Shown here: positions 33,136-41,108 of the stretch, one piece after another
How the letters are laid out: each line of letters starts with the position of its first letter
Position numbering within the stretch: the first letter of the stretch is position 1
Assembly (NCBI GenBank): GCA_035286595.1
Contig: DATEDA010000118.1
Coordinates: 1 to 64,000, forward strand
Direction: 5' to 3'
Length of the DNA: 64,000 nt
DNA from: DATEDA01 sp035286595
GTDB lineage: Bacteria; Pseudomonadota; Gammaproteobacteria; Burkholderiales; SG8-39
The notes under the pieces: generated by a model
What the model was told of the DNA's origin: nothing
What the model saw: the letters and a program-made list of their open reading frames with translations, nothing else
Database searches by the model: none
Position numbers and translations under genes: made by a program

Positions 33136-33840
33136 GTGGACGTGATCCTCGGCGCGATCCGCGGCGCGTTCGGGCTGATGATCGGGCTCGACGCGACGCT
33201 GCTCGAGATTGTCGCCTTGAGTCTGCAGGTGAGCCTCAGCGCGGTAGCGATCGCGACCGCGCTCGCGCTGCCGCTCGGCGCCGCGATCGCGGTGTCGAAG
33301 TTCCGCGGCCGCCAGACGGTCATCGTGATCCTGAACGCCCTGATGGGCCTGCCGCCGGTCGTCGTCGGACTGGTCGTCTACCTCATGCTGTCGCGCGCGG
33401 GTCCGCTGGGGGAGCTGGGACTCCTGTTCACGCCGACCGCGATGGTGGTCGCGCAGGCGATCCTCATCCTGCCGATCATCGCCGCGCTCGCCCGGCAGGC
33501 CGTGGAGGACGCCTGGCGCGAGTACCAGGATCAGCTCCGCTCGCTCGGCGCGGGGGGGTGGAGCGCCGCGCTCACGCTCGTCTGGGACATCCGGTTCTCG
33601 CTGCTGACGGCGGTGCTCGCGGGCCTGGGGCGTGCCGCGGCCGAGGTCGGGGCGGTGATGATCGTCGGCGGCAACATCGACGGGGTCACACGCGTCATGA
33701 CCACGGCGATCGCGCTCGAGACGAGCAAGGGCGATCTGCCTTTGGCCCTCGGCCTCGGCGTGATCCTGGTCACGCTGGTGCTCCTGCTCAACGCGGGTGC
33801 CTACACCCTCAAAGAAGCGGCGCAGCGGCGCTATGGGTGA
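33136..33840 (+). CDS. tupB: tungstate ABC transporter permease TupB
   Basis: 234-aa inner-membrane permease with about five to six hydrophobic segments. It shows the family pattern MGLPPVVVGLVVYLMLSRAGPLGELGLLFTP and the EAA-like loop LGRAAAEVGAVMIVGGNI that contacts the ATPase. TupB is distinguished from ModB by this sequence and by the TupA partner. GTG start at 33136. First gene of tupB-tupC-tupA, downstream of a candidate operator. Confidence 0.92.
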   Translation: MDVILGAIRGAFGLMIGLDATLLEIVALSLQVSLSAVAIATALALPLGAAIAVSKFRGRQTVIVILNALMGLPPVVVGLVVYLMLSRAGPLGELGLLFTPTAMVVAQAILILPIIAALARQAVEDAWREYQDQLRSLGAGGWSAALTLVWDIRFSLLTAVLAGLGRAAAEVGAVMIVGGNIDGVTRVMTTAIALETSKGDLPLALGLGVILVTLVLLLNAGAYTLKEAAQRRYG

Positions 33841-34576
33841 AGAGCCGATGCGTGCGCCGACGTCGCTCCTGCCGCTGCGCCTCGAGGAGGTCTCGTTCGT
33901 TGCGGCCGGCAAGACGATCATCGACCGGGTGTCGCTCGCGTTTGAGGCGGGGCCGCGCACGATCATTCTCGGGCCCAACGGCGCGGGGAAGAGCGTGCTC
34001 ATGCGCCTCTGTCACGGGTTGCTCGCGCCCACGTCGGGCCGCATCGCATGGGCCGTGCCCGAGCGTCCCGGCGACCGGCGCCGACAGGCCATGGTGTTCC
34101 AGCGGCCGGTGATGCTGCGGCGCTCGGCGCTCGCAAACGTCGAGTACGGGCTCAAGCTCGCCGGGGTTGCGCGTGCGGAGCGCGGCGCACAGGCGCGTGC
34201 CGCCCTCCAAAGTGTCGGGCTCGCCGAGCTCGGCGACCGGGCCGCGCGAGTGCTCTCGGGCGGGGAGCAGCAGCGCCTCGCGCTCGCGCGCGCCTGGGCG
34301 CTCCGGCCCGAGGTGCTGTTTCTCGACGAGCCGACCGCGAACCTCGACCCGGGTGCGAGCGCCGAGGTCGAGCGGATCATCCAGGCAATCCATGCCGCCG
34401 GCACGAAGATCGTGATGAGCACGCACAACCTCGGCCAGGCGCGCCGCCTCGGCGACGAGATCCTGTTCCTCCACCAGGGGCGGCTCGTCGAGCACGCGCC
34501 GGTCGACCGCTTCTTCAACCGACCCGCCTCCGCTGAAGCCGGGGCGTTCATCAAAGGAGAACTGCCATGGACCTGA
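33833..34576 (+). CDS. tupC: tungstate ABC transporter ATP-binding protein TupC
   Basis: 247-aa ABC ATPase with Walker A GPNGAGKSV, Q-loop VFQRPVML, signature LSGGEQQRLALARA, Walker B VLFLDEPTANLD and H-loop STHNLGQA. It energises tungstate import with TupB. The ATG at 33833 overlaps the tupB stop by 8 nt; a second in-frame ATG at 33848 has a weak GAAGAG upstream and is an alternative. The 3' end overlaps tupA by 10 nt. Confidence 0.92.
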   Translation: MGEEPMRAPTSLLPLRLEEVSFVAAGKTIIDRVSLAFEAGPRTIILGPNGAGKSVLMRLCHGLLAPTSGRIAWAVPERPGDRRRQAMVFQRPVMLRRSALANVEYGLKLAGVARAERGAQARAALQSVGLAELGDRAARVLSGGEQQRLALARAWALRPEVLFLDEPTANLDPGASAEVERIIQAIHAAGTKIVMSTHNLGQARRLGDEILFLHQGRLVEHAPVDRFFNRPASAEAGAFIKGELPWT

Positions 34577-35388
34577 AACGACGGCTCTTCCTTGGGGCGG
34601 CGGCGCTCGCCGTGGCGCTGCCGCTTGCCGCGCAGGAGAAGTTCATCACCGTCGCCTCGACGACCTCGACCGAGCAGTCGGGGCTCTTCAAGCACATGCT
34701 GCCGATCTTCGAGCAGAAGACCGGCACCAAGGTCCGCGTGGTCGCACAAGGCACCGGGCAGGCGCTCGACATGGGCCGCAGGGGCGACGCCGACGTCGTC
34801 TTCGTCCACGACCCCGCGGCGGAGAAGAAGTTCGTCGACGACGGCTTCGGCGTGAACTACAAGCAGGTGATGTACAACGACTTCGTGCTGATCGGGCCGA
34901 AGTCCGATCCGGCGAAGATCGTCGGCGGGAAGGACATCCTCGCCGCCTTGAAGAGGGTCGAAGGCGCCAAGGCGCCGTTCGTGTCGCGCGCCGACAAGAG
35001 CGGCACGCACGCCGCCGAGCTTCGCTACTGGAAGTCGGCCGGCATCGACATCGCGACGCAGAAGGGTCCCTGGTACAAGGAGACCGGGTCCGGGATGGGG
35101 CCGGCGCTGAACACCGCGTCGTCGATGGGCGGCTACATCCTCGCCGACCGCGGCACCTGGCTCTCGTTCAAGAATCGCGGCGACCTCGCGGTCCTCGTCG
35201 AGGGCGACCAGAAGCTCTTCAACCAGTACGGGATCATGCTGGTCAACCCGGCGAAGCACGCGCACGTCAAGCAGGACCTCGGCAACGCGTTCATCAGTTG
35301 GGTCGTCTCGCCCGCGGGGCAAAAGGCGATCGCGGAGTACAAGGTCGGCGGCGAGCAGCTCTTCTTCCCGAACTACAAGGGCCGCTGA
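34567..35388 (+). CDS. tupA: tungstate-binding protein TupA
   Basis: 273-aa periplasmic binding protein with a signal peptide (about 1-22, ending LPLAA). The mature protein begins with the TupA hallmark TTSTEQSGL, whose Thr/Ser residues bind the oxyanion, and includes GRRGDADVVFVHD and SRADKSGTH. TupA binds tungstate far more tightly than molybdate in characterised cases, so this supports tungsten supply to the formate dehydrogenase. Last gene of tupBCA. Confidence 0.93.
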   Translation: MDLKRRLFLGAAALAVALPLAAQEKFITVASTTSTEQSGLFKHMLPIFEQKTGTKVRVVAQGTGQALDMGRRGDADVVFVHDPAAEKKFVDDGFGVNYKQVMYNDFVLIGPKSDPAKIVGGKDILAALKRVEGAKAPFVSRADKSGTHAAELRYWKSAGIDIATQKGPWYKETGSGMGPALNTASSMGGYILADRGTWLSFKNRGDLAVLVEGDQKLFNQYGIMLVNPAKHAHVKQDLGNAFISWVVSPAGQKAIAEYKVGGEQLFFPNYKGR

Positions 35389-35432
35389 TGCGGCCGCCTC
35401 GGCGTTCGTGCTTTCGCGGCTCGCCCTGAGCG

Positions 35433-35462
35433 TTGCGGCCTCGCGTGCCGCTGGCTTACACT
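35433..35462 (+). promoter_or_regulatory. candidate sigma-70 promoter for fumarase
   Basis: TTGCGG (35433-35438) and TACACT (35457-35462) are separated by 18 bp, ending 27 bp before the fumarase ATG. Both boxes deviate from consensus, but the element lies in the 101-bp gap after tupA, where a new transcription unit is expected. Confidence 0.4.
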
Positions 35463-35489
35463 GCTCAAGCATCTCCCGGAGCCCCAGCC

Positions 35490-37007
35490 ATGCCCGCCGT
35501 GATCAAGAAGGCCGACTTCATCCAGTCGATCGCCGACGCGTTCCAGTTCATCTCGTACTACCACCCGGCCGACTATCTCCGGAACCTCCATGCCGCCTAC
35601 GAGCGCGAGCAATCGCCCGCGGCGAAAGACGCGATGGCGCAGCTCCTGATCAACTCGCGCATGAGCGCCGAGGGGCATCGTCCGATCTGCCAGGACACCG
35701 GCATCTGCATCGCCTTTCTCAAGGTCGGGATGGACGTGCGCTGGGACACGGACCTGACGGTCGAGGAGATGGTCGACGAGGGCGTGCGTCGCGCCTACAC
35801 CGACAAGACGAACCCGCTGCGCGGGTCGATCCTCGCCGACCCGGACGGGAAGCGCGTCAACACCAAGGACAACACCCCGGCGGTCACGCACGTTCAGCTC
35901 GTGCCGGGCGACAAGGTCGAGGTCGTCGTCGCGGCGAAGGGCGGCGGCTCGGAGAACAAGTCGCGGTTCGCGATGCTGCTGCCGAACGACAGCGTCGTCG
36001 ACTGGGTCCTCGCGCAGGTTCCGACGATGGGCGCGGACTGGTGTCCCCCGGGGATCCTCTCGGTGGGGATCGGCGGCTCGCCGGAGAAGGCGATGCTGAT
36101 GGCGAAGTGGGCGATGATGGAGCCGATCGACCTGCACGAGCTGCGCGAGCGCGGCCCGAAGGACCGCTACGAGGAGCTGCGGCTCGAGCTCCACGAGAAG
36201 GTGAACGCGCTCGGCATCGGCGCGCAGGGCCTGGGTGGCCTGACCACCGTTCTCGACGTGAAGGTCACGGCGTACCCGACGCACGCCGCATCGAAGCCGG
36301 TAGCGCTGCTCCCCAACTGCGCGGCGACGCGGCACATCCACTTCGAGCTCGACGGCAGCGGGGCGGCGCGGTTCGAGCCGCCGAGCCTCGACGACTGGCC
36401 GAAGCTCACGCTCGATCTCTCGACCAGCAAGCGCGTCAACCTCGACACGATCACGCGCGACGAGGCGGCGACCTGGAAGGCGGGCGATCGGCTGCTGCTC
36501 TCCGGAAAGATGCTCACCGGCCGCGACGCCGCGCACAAGCGCCTCGCCGACCTGCTGGCGAAGGGTGAGCGACTGCCGGTGGACTTCAGGAACCGGTTCA
36601 TCTACTACGTCGGCCCCGTCGACGCGGTCCGCGACGAGGCGGTCGGTCCGGCAGGCCCCACCACCTCCTCCCGGATGGACAGGTTCGTCGAGCCGATGCT
36701 CGCGCAGAGCGGGTTGCTCGGGATGATCGGGAAATCCGAACGCGGGGCGGCGGCGACCGAGTCCATCAAGAAGCACAAGGCGGTCTACTGCATCGCGGTC
36801 GGCGGCGCGGCCTATCTCATCTCCAAGGCGATCCGGTCGTCCAAGGTGGTCGCGTTTCCCGACCTCGGCATGGAGGCGATCTACGAGTTCGAAGTGAAGG
36901 ACATGCCGGTGACGGTGGCGGTGGACAGCGCCGGGAGCGCCGTGCACAAGTCCGGCCCGGCGGAGTGGCGAGGGAAGATCGGGAAGATCCCGGTGGTGAC
37001 CGCCTGA
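35490..37007 (+). CDS. class I fumarate hydratase (iron-sulfur)
   Basis: 505-aa [4Fe-4S] fumarase interconverting fumarate and malate in the TCA cycle. Cluster-ligand cysteines are visible in RPICQDTGIC and LLPNCAATRHIHF. KGGGSENKSRFAMLLPND and the C-terminal beta-domain sequences GKSERG and FPDLGMEAIYEFEVKDMPVTVAVD are typical of the single-chain class I type. The ATG at 35490 has GGAG upstream. Stands alone between tupA and arsR. Confidence 0.93.
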   Translation: MPAVIKKADFIQSIADAFQFISYYHPADYLRNLHAAYEREQSPAAKDAMAQLLINSRMSAEGHRPICQDTGICIAFLKVGMDVRWDTDLTVEEMVDEGVRRAYTDKTNPLRGSILADPDGKRVNTKDNTPAVTHVQLVPGDKVEVVVAAKGGGSENKSRFAMLLPNDSVVDWVLAQVPTMGADWCPPGILSVGIGGSPEKAMLMAKWAMMEPIDLHELRERGPKDRYEELRLELHEKVNALGIGAQGLGGLTTVLDVKVTAYPTHAASKPVALLPNCAATRHIHFELDGSGAARFEPPSLDDWPKLTLDLSTSKRVNLDTITRDEAATWKAGDRLLLSGKMLTGRDAAHKRLADLLAKGERLPVDFRNRFIYYVGPVDAVRDEAVGPAGPTTSSRMDRFVEPMLAQSGLLGMIGKSERGAAATESIKKHKAVYCIAVGGAAYLISKAIRSSKVVAFPDLGMEAIYEFEVKDMPVTVAVDSAGSAVHKSGPAEWRGKIGKIPVVTA

Positions 37008-37026
37008 GGCGGCCGCGAGGAGGGGG

Positions 37027-37070
37027 TTGACAACGCAGCCTATATTTCCATATTATTGCAAATATGGAAA
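37027..37070 (+). promoter_or_regulatory. arsR promoter with overlapping ArsR operator
   Basis: TTGACA (37027-37032) and TATTAT (37051-37056) with an 18-bp spacer make a strong sigma-70 promoter. A perfect 9-bp inverted repeat, TTTCCATAT (37045-37053) and ATATGGAAA (37062-37070), spans the -10 box and the start codon. Transcription should begin at about 37063-37064, at the arsR ATG itself. A bound ArsR dimer would cover the -10, the start point and the start codon. Confidence 0.75.
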
Positions 37071-37402
37071 CGACGCAGGCCGTCCAAGCGCTTGGGGCGC
37101 TGGCCCAGGAGACGCGGCTCGCGGTCTTCCGGCTGCTCGTCGAGGCAGGTCCGGAAGGCATGGCGGCGGGGGAGATCGCGACAGAGCTGAGCGTCCCGCC
37201 GGCCACGCTCTCGTTCCACCTCGCGCAGCTCGCGAGTTCGGGACTGGTCCGCGGGCGGCAGGAGGGGCGGTTCATCTACTACGCCCCGGACTTCGACGCC
37301 ATGAACGGACTCGTCGGCTTCCTGACCGAGAACTGCTGCGCGCGCGGCCGCTGCGCGCCTGTCGCCACGATTCAGATCCACCGGAAAGGAGTTAGGAAAT
37401 GA
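37064..37402 (+). CDS. arsR: ArsR/SmtB family arsenic-responsive repressor
   Basis: 112-aa winged-helix repressor with the HTH region PPATLSFHLAQLASSGLVRGRQEGRFIYYAP. It lacks the classic ELCVCDL metal site. A Cys cluster near the C-terminus, ENCCARGRC (about residues 89-96), could bind trivalent arsenicals, as in ArsR types with C-terminal sites. The ATG at 37064 has no ribosome binding site and coincides with the predicted transcription start, so the mRNA is probably leaderless. Its stop overlaps arsI by 4 nt. Confidence 0.9.
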   Translation: METTQAVQALGALAQETRLAVFRLLVEAGPEGMAAGEIATELSVPPATLSFHLAQLASSGLVRGRQEGRFIYYAPDFDAMNGLVGFLTENCCARGRCAPVATIQIHRKGVRK

Positions 37403-37827
37403 AGCGCTTTCACATGCACGTCGCCGTCAAGGACCTCGACCAGAGCGTCCGGTTCTACTCGATGCTCTTCGGCACCGATCCCACGATCCGCAAGCCGGAC
37501 TACGCGAAGTGGATGCTGGAGGACCCGCGCGTGAACTTCGCGATCTCCACGCGCGCGGACCAGGTCGGAATCGACCACGTCGGCATCCAGGCCGAGAACG
37601 AGGCGGAGCTCGAGGACGTCCGCGCGCGTCTCGCCCGCGCGGACCAGGCGTACGTGGCCCAGAAAGACGCCGCGTGCTGCTACGCACGGTCGAACAAGTA
37701 CTGGGTCGAGGATCCCCAGGGCATCGCCTGGGAGGCCTGGCACACGCTCGAGTCGATCCCGGTCTACGGGACCGGCACCCGTCCGGCCGGGGACGGCAAG
37801 CAAGTCGCCTGCTGCGCGCCTGCCTAA
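37399..37827 (+). CDS. arsI: ArsI-type vicinal-oxygen-chelate protein (C-As lyase / cadmium-induced protein family)
   Basis: 142-aa glyoxalase-fold protein. It begins with MKRFHMHVAVKDLDQSVRFY, has DHVGIQAENEAEL, and carries the vicinal cysteine pair Cys93-Cys94 in CCYARSNKYWV, the trivalent-arsenic binding pair of ArsI dioxygenases. Characterised ArsI proteins split the carbon-arsenic bond of methylarsenite and roxarsone-type compounds using Fe(II) and O2. A C-terminal VACC adds a second Cys pair. AAAGGAG precedes the ATG. Coupled to arsR, convergent and overlapping by 4 nt with arsC. Confidence 0.87.
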   Translation: MKRFHMHVAVKDLDQSVRFYSMLFGTDPTIRKPDYAKWMLEDPRVNFAISTRADQVGIDHVGIQAENEAELEDVRARLARADQAYVAQKDAACCYARSNKYWVEDPQGIAWEAWHTLESIPVYGTGTRPAGDGKQVACCAPA

Positions 37828-38396
37828 TCCGCGTTCGGCGCGAAGAGCCAGCGGACCACGCCTCGCGCTGCCTGGTCGGTCGAGTCGTCGCCGGAGACGT
37901 TCCCGATCTCGTCGAGGCGCTTCTGCAGCGCCAGCCGCTCGAGATTCTCGAGCCGCAGCACGGTGAACAGGCCGATGCGCCGGAACAGCACGTCGTAGGC
38001 GACGAAGAACGCCCGGCGGATCGCCTCGGGATTGCTCTGGACTGCTGCCGGATCGGGCACGCCCCAGTGGGCGGTCATCGGCTGGCCAGGCCAGACGGGG
38101 CAGACCTCGCCGGCGGCCTGATCGCAAACCGTGAACACGAAGTCGAGGCGAGGCGCGGCAGCTTTCGCGAATTCATCCCAACTCTTGCTGGACAGCCCGT
38201 CGGTCGGCAGGCGCGCGCGGCGCAGCTGCTCCAGGGCGTGCGGGCTCACCTCGCCCTTCGGATGGCTACCGGCGCTGAACGCCTTGAAGCGGCCCTTGCC
38301 GACCTCGTTCAGGATCGCCTCGGCCATGATCGACCGCGCGGAGTTTCCGGTGCAGAGGAAGAGCACGTTGTAGACACGTCCGGTGGGGTCGCTCAT
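37824..38396 (-). CDS. arsC: arsenate reductase, low-molecular-weight phosphatase type
   Basis: 190-aa cytoplasmic reductase of arsenate to arsenite. The P-loop is CTGNSARS with catalytic Cys15 and Arg21. The resolving cysteines appear in VCDQAAGEVCPVWPG, and the acid Asp is in WGVPDPA. This is the thioredoxin-linked class rather than the glutaredoxin ArsC. The C-terminal ~50 residues (VLFRRIGLFTVLRLENLERLALQKRL) form a helical extension common in proteobacterial members. ATG 38396 is chosen over an upstream in-frame ATG at 38435 because the conserved part begins here. No arsenite efflux gene is adjacent. Confidence 0.92.
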   Translation of the reverse strand: MSDPTGRVYNVLFLCTGNSARSIMAEAILNEVGKGRFKAFSAGSHPKGEVSPHALEQLRRARLPTDGLSSKSWDEFAKAAAPRLDFVFTVCDQAAGEVCPVWPGQPMTAHWGVPDPAAVQSNPEAIRRAFFVAYDVLFRRIGLFTVLRLENLERLALQKRLDEIGNVSGDDSTDQAARGVVRWLFAPNAD

Positions 38397-38421
38397 TCGG
38401 GTCTCCCTGTGACCTGTGGGG

Positions 38422-38443
38422 CTTCGAGCAGGCAAGCTCGAAG
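38422..38443. other. perfect hairpin in the arsC leader
   Basis: CTTCGAGC (38422-38429) and GCTCGAAG (38436-38443) form an 8-bp perfect stem with a six-base loop, about 26 bp upstream of the arsC start on the minus strand. It could be an operator half-site pair or an mRNA stem in the leader. Confidence 0.4.
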
Positions 38444-38476
38444 ATTATCGCTTGATGACATTGCAAATCCGTTTCA

Positions 38477-38494
38477 GCCCCTCACGAGAGGGGC
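38477..38494. other. GC hairpin between arsC and mobB
   Basis: GCCCCTC (38477-38483) and GAGGGGC (38488-38494) pair over 7 bp with an ACGA loop. There is no T-run after it on either strand. It lies about 100 bp upstream of mobB and may be part of its leader. The rest of the 201-bp gap shows no gene. Confidence 0.35.
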
Positions 38495-38597
38495 GTCAGC
38501 CCCGCCGGCCCTGTTAAGATTCGACCTTTGCAATCAAGAGGTTTGGCGGGCCGACCCATGGGTGCGGGCTGGCGCCAGCGACCCTTCGCAGGCACGC

Positions 38598-39092
38598 ATG
38601 AAAGTGTTCGGCTTCGCCGGCTGGTCCGGCAGCGGCAAGACCACGCTCATCGAACAGCTCATCCCGCGGTTCGCCCGGGCCGGCCTCACGGTCTCGCTGG
38701 TCAAGCACGCTCACCACTCGTTCGACGTGGACCAGCCCGGCAAGGACTCGTACCGTCACCGGGACGCCGGGTGCAAGGAGGTCCTGGTCAGCTCGGACAA
38801 GCGCTGGGTCGTCATGCACGAGCTGCGAGGCGAGCCCGAACCAAGCCTCGACGAGCAGATCAAACGCGTGTCGCCTTGCGATCTGCTGCTGGTCGAGGGG
38901 TACAAGCACTATCCGATGCCGAAGCTCGAGATCCACCGCGAAGCGAACGGCAAGCCGCTCCTGCATCCGGAGGATCCGCACATCGTCGCGATCGCGGCCG
39001 ACGTGCGGGTCGAGACCAAGCTGCCGCGATTCGACCTGGATGATCACGATCGGATCGCCGCCTTCATCCTCGCCTATAACGGATTCAAATGA
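38598..39092 (+). CDS. mobB: molybdopterin-guanine dinucleotide biosynthesis adaptor MobB
   Basis: 164-aa P-loop GTPase-like protein that assists MobA. Walker A GWSGSGKTT lies at residues 8-16, with LVKHAHHSFDVDQPGKDSYRH (switch region) and CDLLLVEGYKH following. ATG 38598 begins exactly at the conserved KVFGFAGWSGSGKTT. It overlaps moeA copy 2 by 4 nt, starting a mobB-moeA-moaD-moaE operon. Confidence 0.93.
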   Translation: MKVFGFAGWSGSGKTTLIEQLIPRFARAGLTVSLVKHAHHSFDVDQPGKDSYRHRDAGCKEVLVSSDKRWVVMHELRGEPEPSLDEQIKRVSPCDLLLVEGYKHYPMPKLEIHREANGKPLLHPEDPHIVAIAADVRVETKLPRFDLDDHDRIAAFILAYNGFK

Positions 39093-40309
39093 CGAACGGC
39101 ATGCTCTCCGTCGATGAAGCGCTGGCGAGGCTCCTCGCCGGCGCGCGGACCGTGAGCGAGGTCGAGACGATCCCGACGCTGGCCGCGACCGGGCGCGTCG
39201 TCGCGGGCGCTCAGGCCTCGACGCTGAACGTCCCGCCGCTCGACAACTCCTCGATGGACGGCTACGCGGTCCGCGCCGCGGACTGCACATCGGGGAGTGC
39301 GCGGCTGCGCATCGCCCAGCGAATTCCCGCGGGCGCGGTCGGCAAGCCGCTCGAGTCGGGATCGGCCGCCCGGATCTTCACCGGCGCACCGATCCCGCCG
39401 GGCGCCGACGCCGTGGTGATGCAGGAGGTATGCGCCGTCGAGGTCGACCACGTCGTCGTCAAGCACCAGCCGCAGCCCGGCGAATGGGTCCGACGCGCCG
39501 GCGAGGACATCCGCGCGGGAAGCACGATCCTCGAGGCCGGGACCCGGCTGCGGGCGCAGGAGGTCGGGCTCGCCGCGTCGGTGGGCCTCGCGTCGCTTCC
39601 CGTTTACCGCAAGGTGAAAGCCGCGTTGTTTTCCACGGGGAACGAGCTCGTCATGCCGGGCGAGCCGCTGCCCGCCGGCTCGATCTACAACTCCAACCGC
39701 TTCACGCTCACTGGCCTGCTGCGGACGATCGGCTGCGAGGTCGACGATCTCGGAATCGTCCCCGACACGCTCGCCGCGACGCGCGACGCGCTGCGCCGGG
39801 CCGCGGCGGCGAGCGACCTCATCGTCACTTCGGGCGGCGTCTCGGTCGGCGAAGAGGACTACGTGAAGCCCGCGGTTGACGCCGAGGGCCGGCTCGACCT
39901 CTGGCGGATCGCGATGAAGCCCGGCCGGCCGCTTGCGTTCGGCGGGGTCCGACGGGCGGACGGCACCGAGGCGAGCTTCATCGGCCTGCCGGGGAACCCG
40001 GTCTCCAGCTTCGTGACCTTCGTGCTGTTCGTCCGCCCGTTCGTGCTGCGCTGCCAGGGCGTGACCCGGCTCGAGCCGCACGCGTACTCGATCCGGGCGG
40101 ATTTCGACTGGCCGAAGCCCGACCCGCGGCGCGAGTTCCTGCGCGTAAGATTGAACGCATCCGGCGGACTCGATCTGTTTCCGAACCAGAGCTCCGGCGT
40201 CCTCACCTCGACGGTCTGGGGCGACGGGCTGGTGGATAATCCATCGAAGCAGGCGATCAACCGCGGAGACGTGGTCCGGTTCCTGCCGTTCTCGGAGCTG
40301 CTCGTTTGA
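39089..40309 (+). CDS. moeA: molybdopterin molybdenumtransferase MoeA (copy 2)
   Basis: 406-aa MoeA with LDNSSMDGYAVRAADC, ARIFTGAPIPPGADAVVMQE, FSTGNEL, TSGGVSVGEEDYVK and GLPGNPVSSFVTF. It performs the metal-insertion step of cofactor synthesis. This copy is closer to the common proteobacterial housekeeping form and sits with mobB, moaD and moaE. Copy 1 at 17.2 kb is in the fdhD operon. Start ATG 39089, coupled to mobB by a 4-nt overlap. Confidence 0.94.
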   Translation: MTNGMLSVDEALARLLAGARTVSEVETIPTLAATGRVVAGAQASTLNVPPLDNSSMDGYAVRAADCTSGSARLRIAQRIPAGAVGKPLESGSAARIFTGAPIPPGADAVVMQEVCAVEVDHVVVKHQPQPGEWVRRAGEDIRAGSTILEAGTRLRAQEVGLAASVGLASLPVYRKVKAALFSTGNELVMPGEPLPAGSIYNSNRFTLTGLLRTIGCEVDDLGIVPDTLAATRDALRRAAAASDLIVTSGGVSVGEEDYVKPAVDAEGRLDLWRIAMKPGRPLAFGGVRRADGTEASFIGLPGNPVSSFVTFVLFVRPFVLRCQGVTRLEPHAYSIRADFDWPKPDPRREFLRVRLNASGGLDLFPNQSSGVLTSTVWGDGLVDNPSKQAINRGDVVRFLPFSELLV

Positions 40310-40569
40310 GCGCGAAACTCAAGCTGCTGTTCTTCGCCAGGCTTCGCGAGGACCTCGGCACCTCGGGCGAGGAGCTGGCGTTGCCCGCCGACGTCGGCAC
40401 GGTCGCGGCGCTGCGCGCGCATCTCCTGGCGCGAGGCGGCGCGTGGGCAACCACGCTTGCGCAAGGCCGGGCGCTCCGCGTGGCGGTCAATCACGAGATG
40501 GCCGAGCCCGCGACACCGGTCCGGCCCGGCGACGAAATCGCGTTCTTCCCTCCCGTGACCGGGGGTTGA
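40306..40569 (+). CDS. moaD: molybdopterin synthase sulfur carrier subunit MoaD
   Basis: 87-aa ubiquitin-like protein ending in the required diglycine (PPVTGG), which is thiocarboxylated and donates sulfur to precursor Z. The start is a TTG at 40306, overlapping the moeA stop by 4 nt. No later ATG or GTG precedes the conserved LKLLFFARLREDLG. It is followed 2 nt later by moaE, its partner subunit. Confidence 0.93.
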   Translation: MSAKLKLLFFARLREDLGTSGEELALPADVGTVAALRAHLLARGGAWATTLAQGRALRVAVNHEMAEPATPVRPGDEIAFFPPVTGG

Positions 40570-40571
40570 CG

Positions 40572-41042
40572 ATGGCGGTGCGCATCCAGACCGAGGACTT
40601 CGACGCCGGCGCCGAGATCGCCGCCCTGCGCGCGGGGAACCCGGCCGTCGGCGCGGTCGCGAGCTTCGTCGGCGTCGTGCGCGATCGCAACGACGGCGAC
40701 GCGGTAGCCACGCTCACGCTCGAGCACTATCCCGGCATGACCGAGGGGGCGATCGAGGCGATCGTGGAAGAGGCGAGATCGCGCTGGGCGATCATTGACG
40801 TCACGGTCGTCCACCGCGTCGGCGAGCTGAAGCCCCTCGACCAGATCGTGCTGGTCGTGGTTGCCGGCGGGCACCGCGGCGACGCGTTCGCCGCGTGCGA
40901 GTTCATCATGGACTACCTCAAGACCCGCGCGCCGTTCTGGAAAAAGGAGCAGACGCCGGAAGGCGCCCGCTGGGTCGATGCGCGAGCCTCCGACGACGAT
41001 GCAGCGGAACGCTGGGCGGGGCGCAAGAAGGACGTGGCCTGA
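40572..41042 (+). CDS. moaE: molybdopterin synthase catalytic subunit MoaE
   Basis: 156-aa catalytic subunit that converts cyclic pyranopterin monophosphate to molybdopterin with MoaD. Conserved blocks are GAVASFVGVVRDRNDG, LEHYPGMTE, HRVGELKPLDQIVLVVVA and MDYLKTRAPFWKKEQ, the last with the catalytic lysines. It ends the mobB-moeA-moaD-moaE operon. No moaC or mogA/moaB is present in the window, so those must be encoded elsewhere. Confidence 0.94.
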   Translation: MAVRIQTEDFDAGAEIAALRAGNPAVGAVASFVGVVRDRNDGDAVATLTLEHYPGMTEGAIEAIVEEARSRWAIIDVTVVHRVGELKPLDQIVLVVVAGGHRGDAFAACEFIMDYLKTRAPFWKKEQTPEGARWVDARASDDDAAERWAGRKKDVA

Positions 41043-41108
41043 GGGGGGGGCGCGCGGCGCGCCACCCTTTACGCGCAAGTCGGCTCCCGTTACTATCGCC
41101 GCTGCTTC

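Noticed and set aside
38460..38468. ATTGCAAAT, also present in the arsR operator region (37055-37063), as a second ArsR site
   Set aside because: The shared 9-mer is the spacer, not the inverted-repeat arms, of the arsR operator; without arms it is weak evidence.
38397..38597. Molybdenum cofactor riboswitch before mobB
   Set aside because: Two simple hairpins are present, but I could not lay out the known Moco RNA core; only isolated stems are supported.
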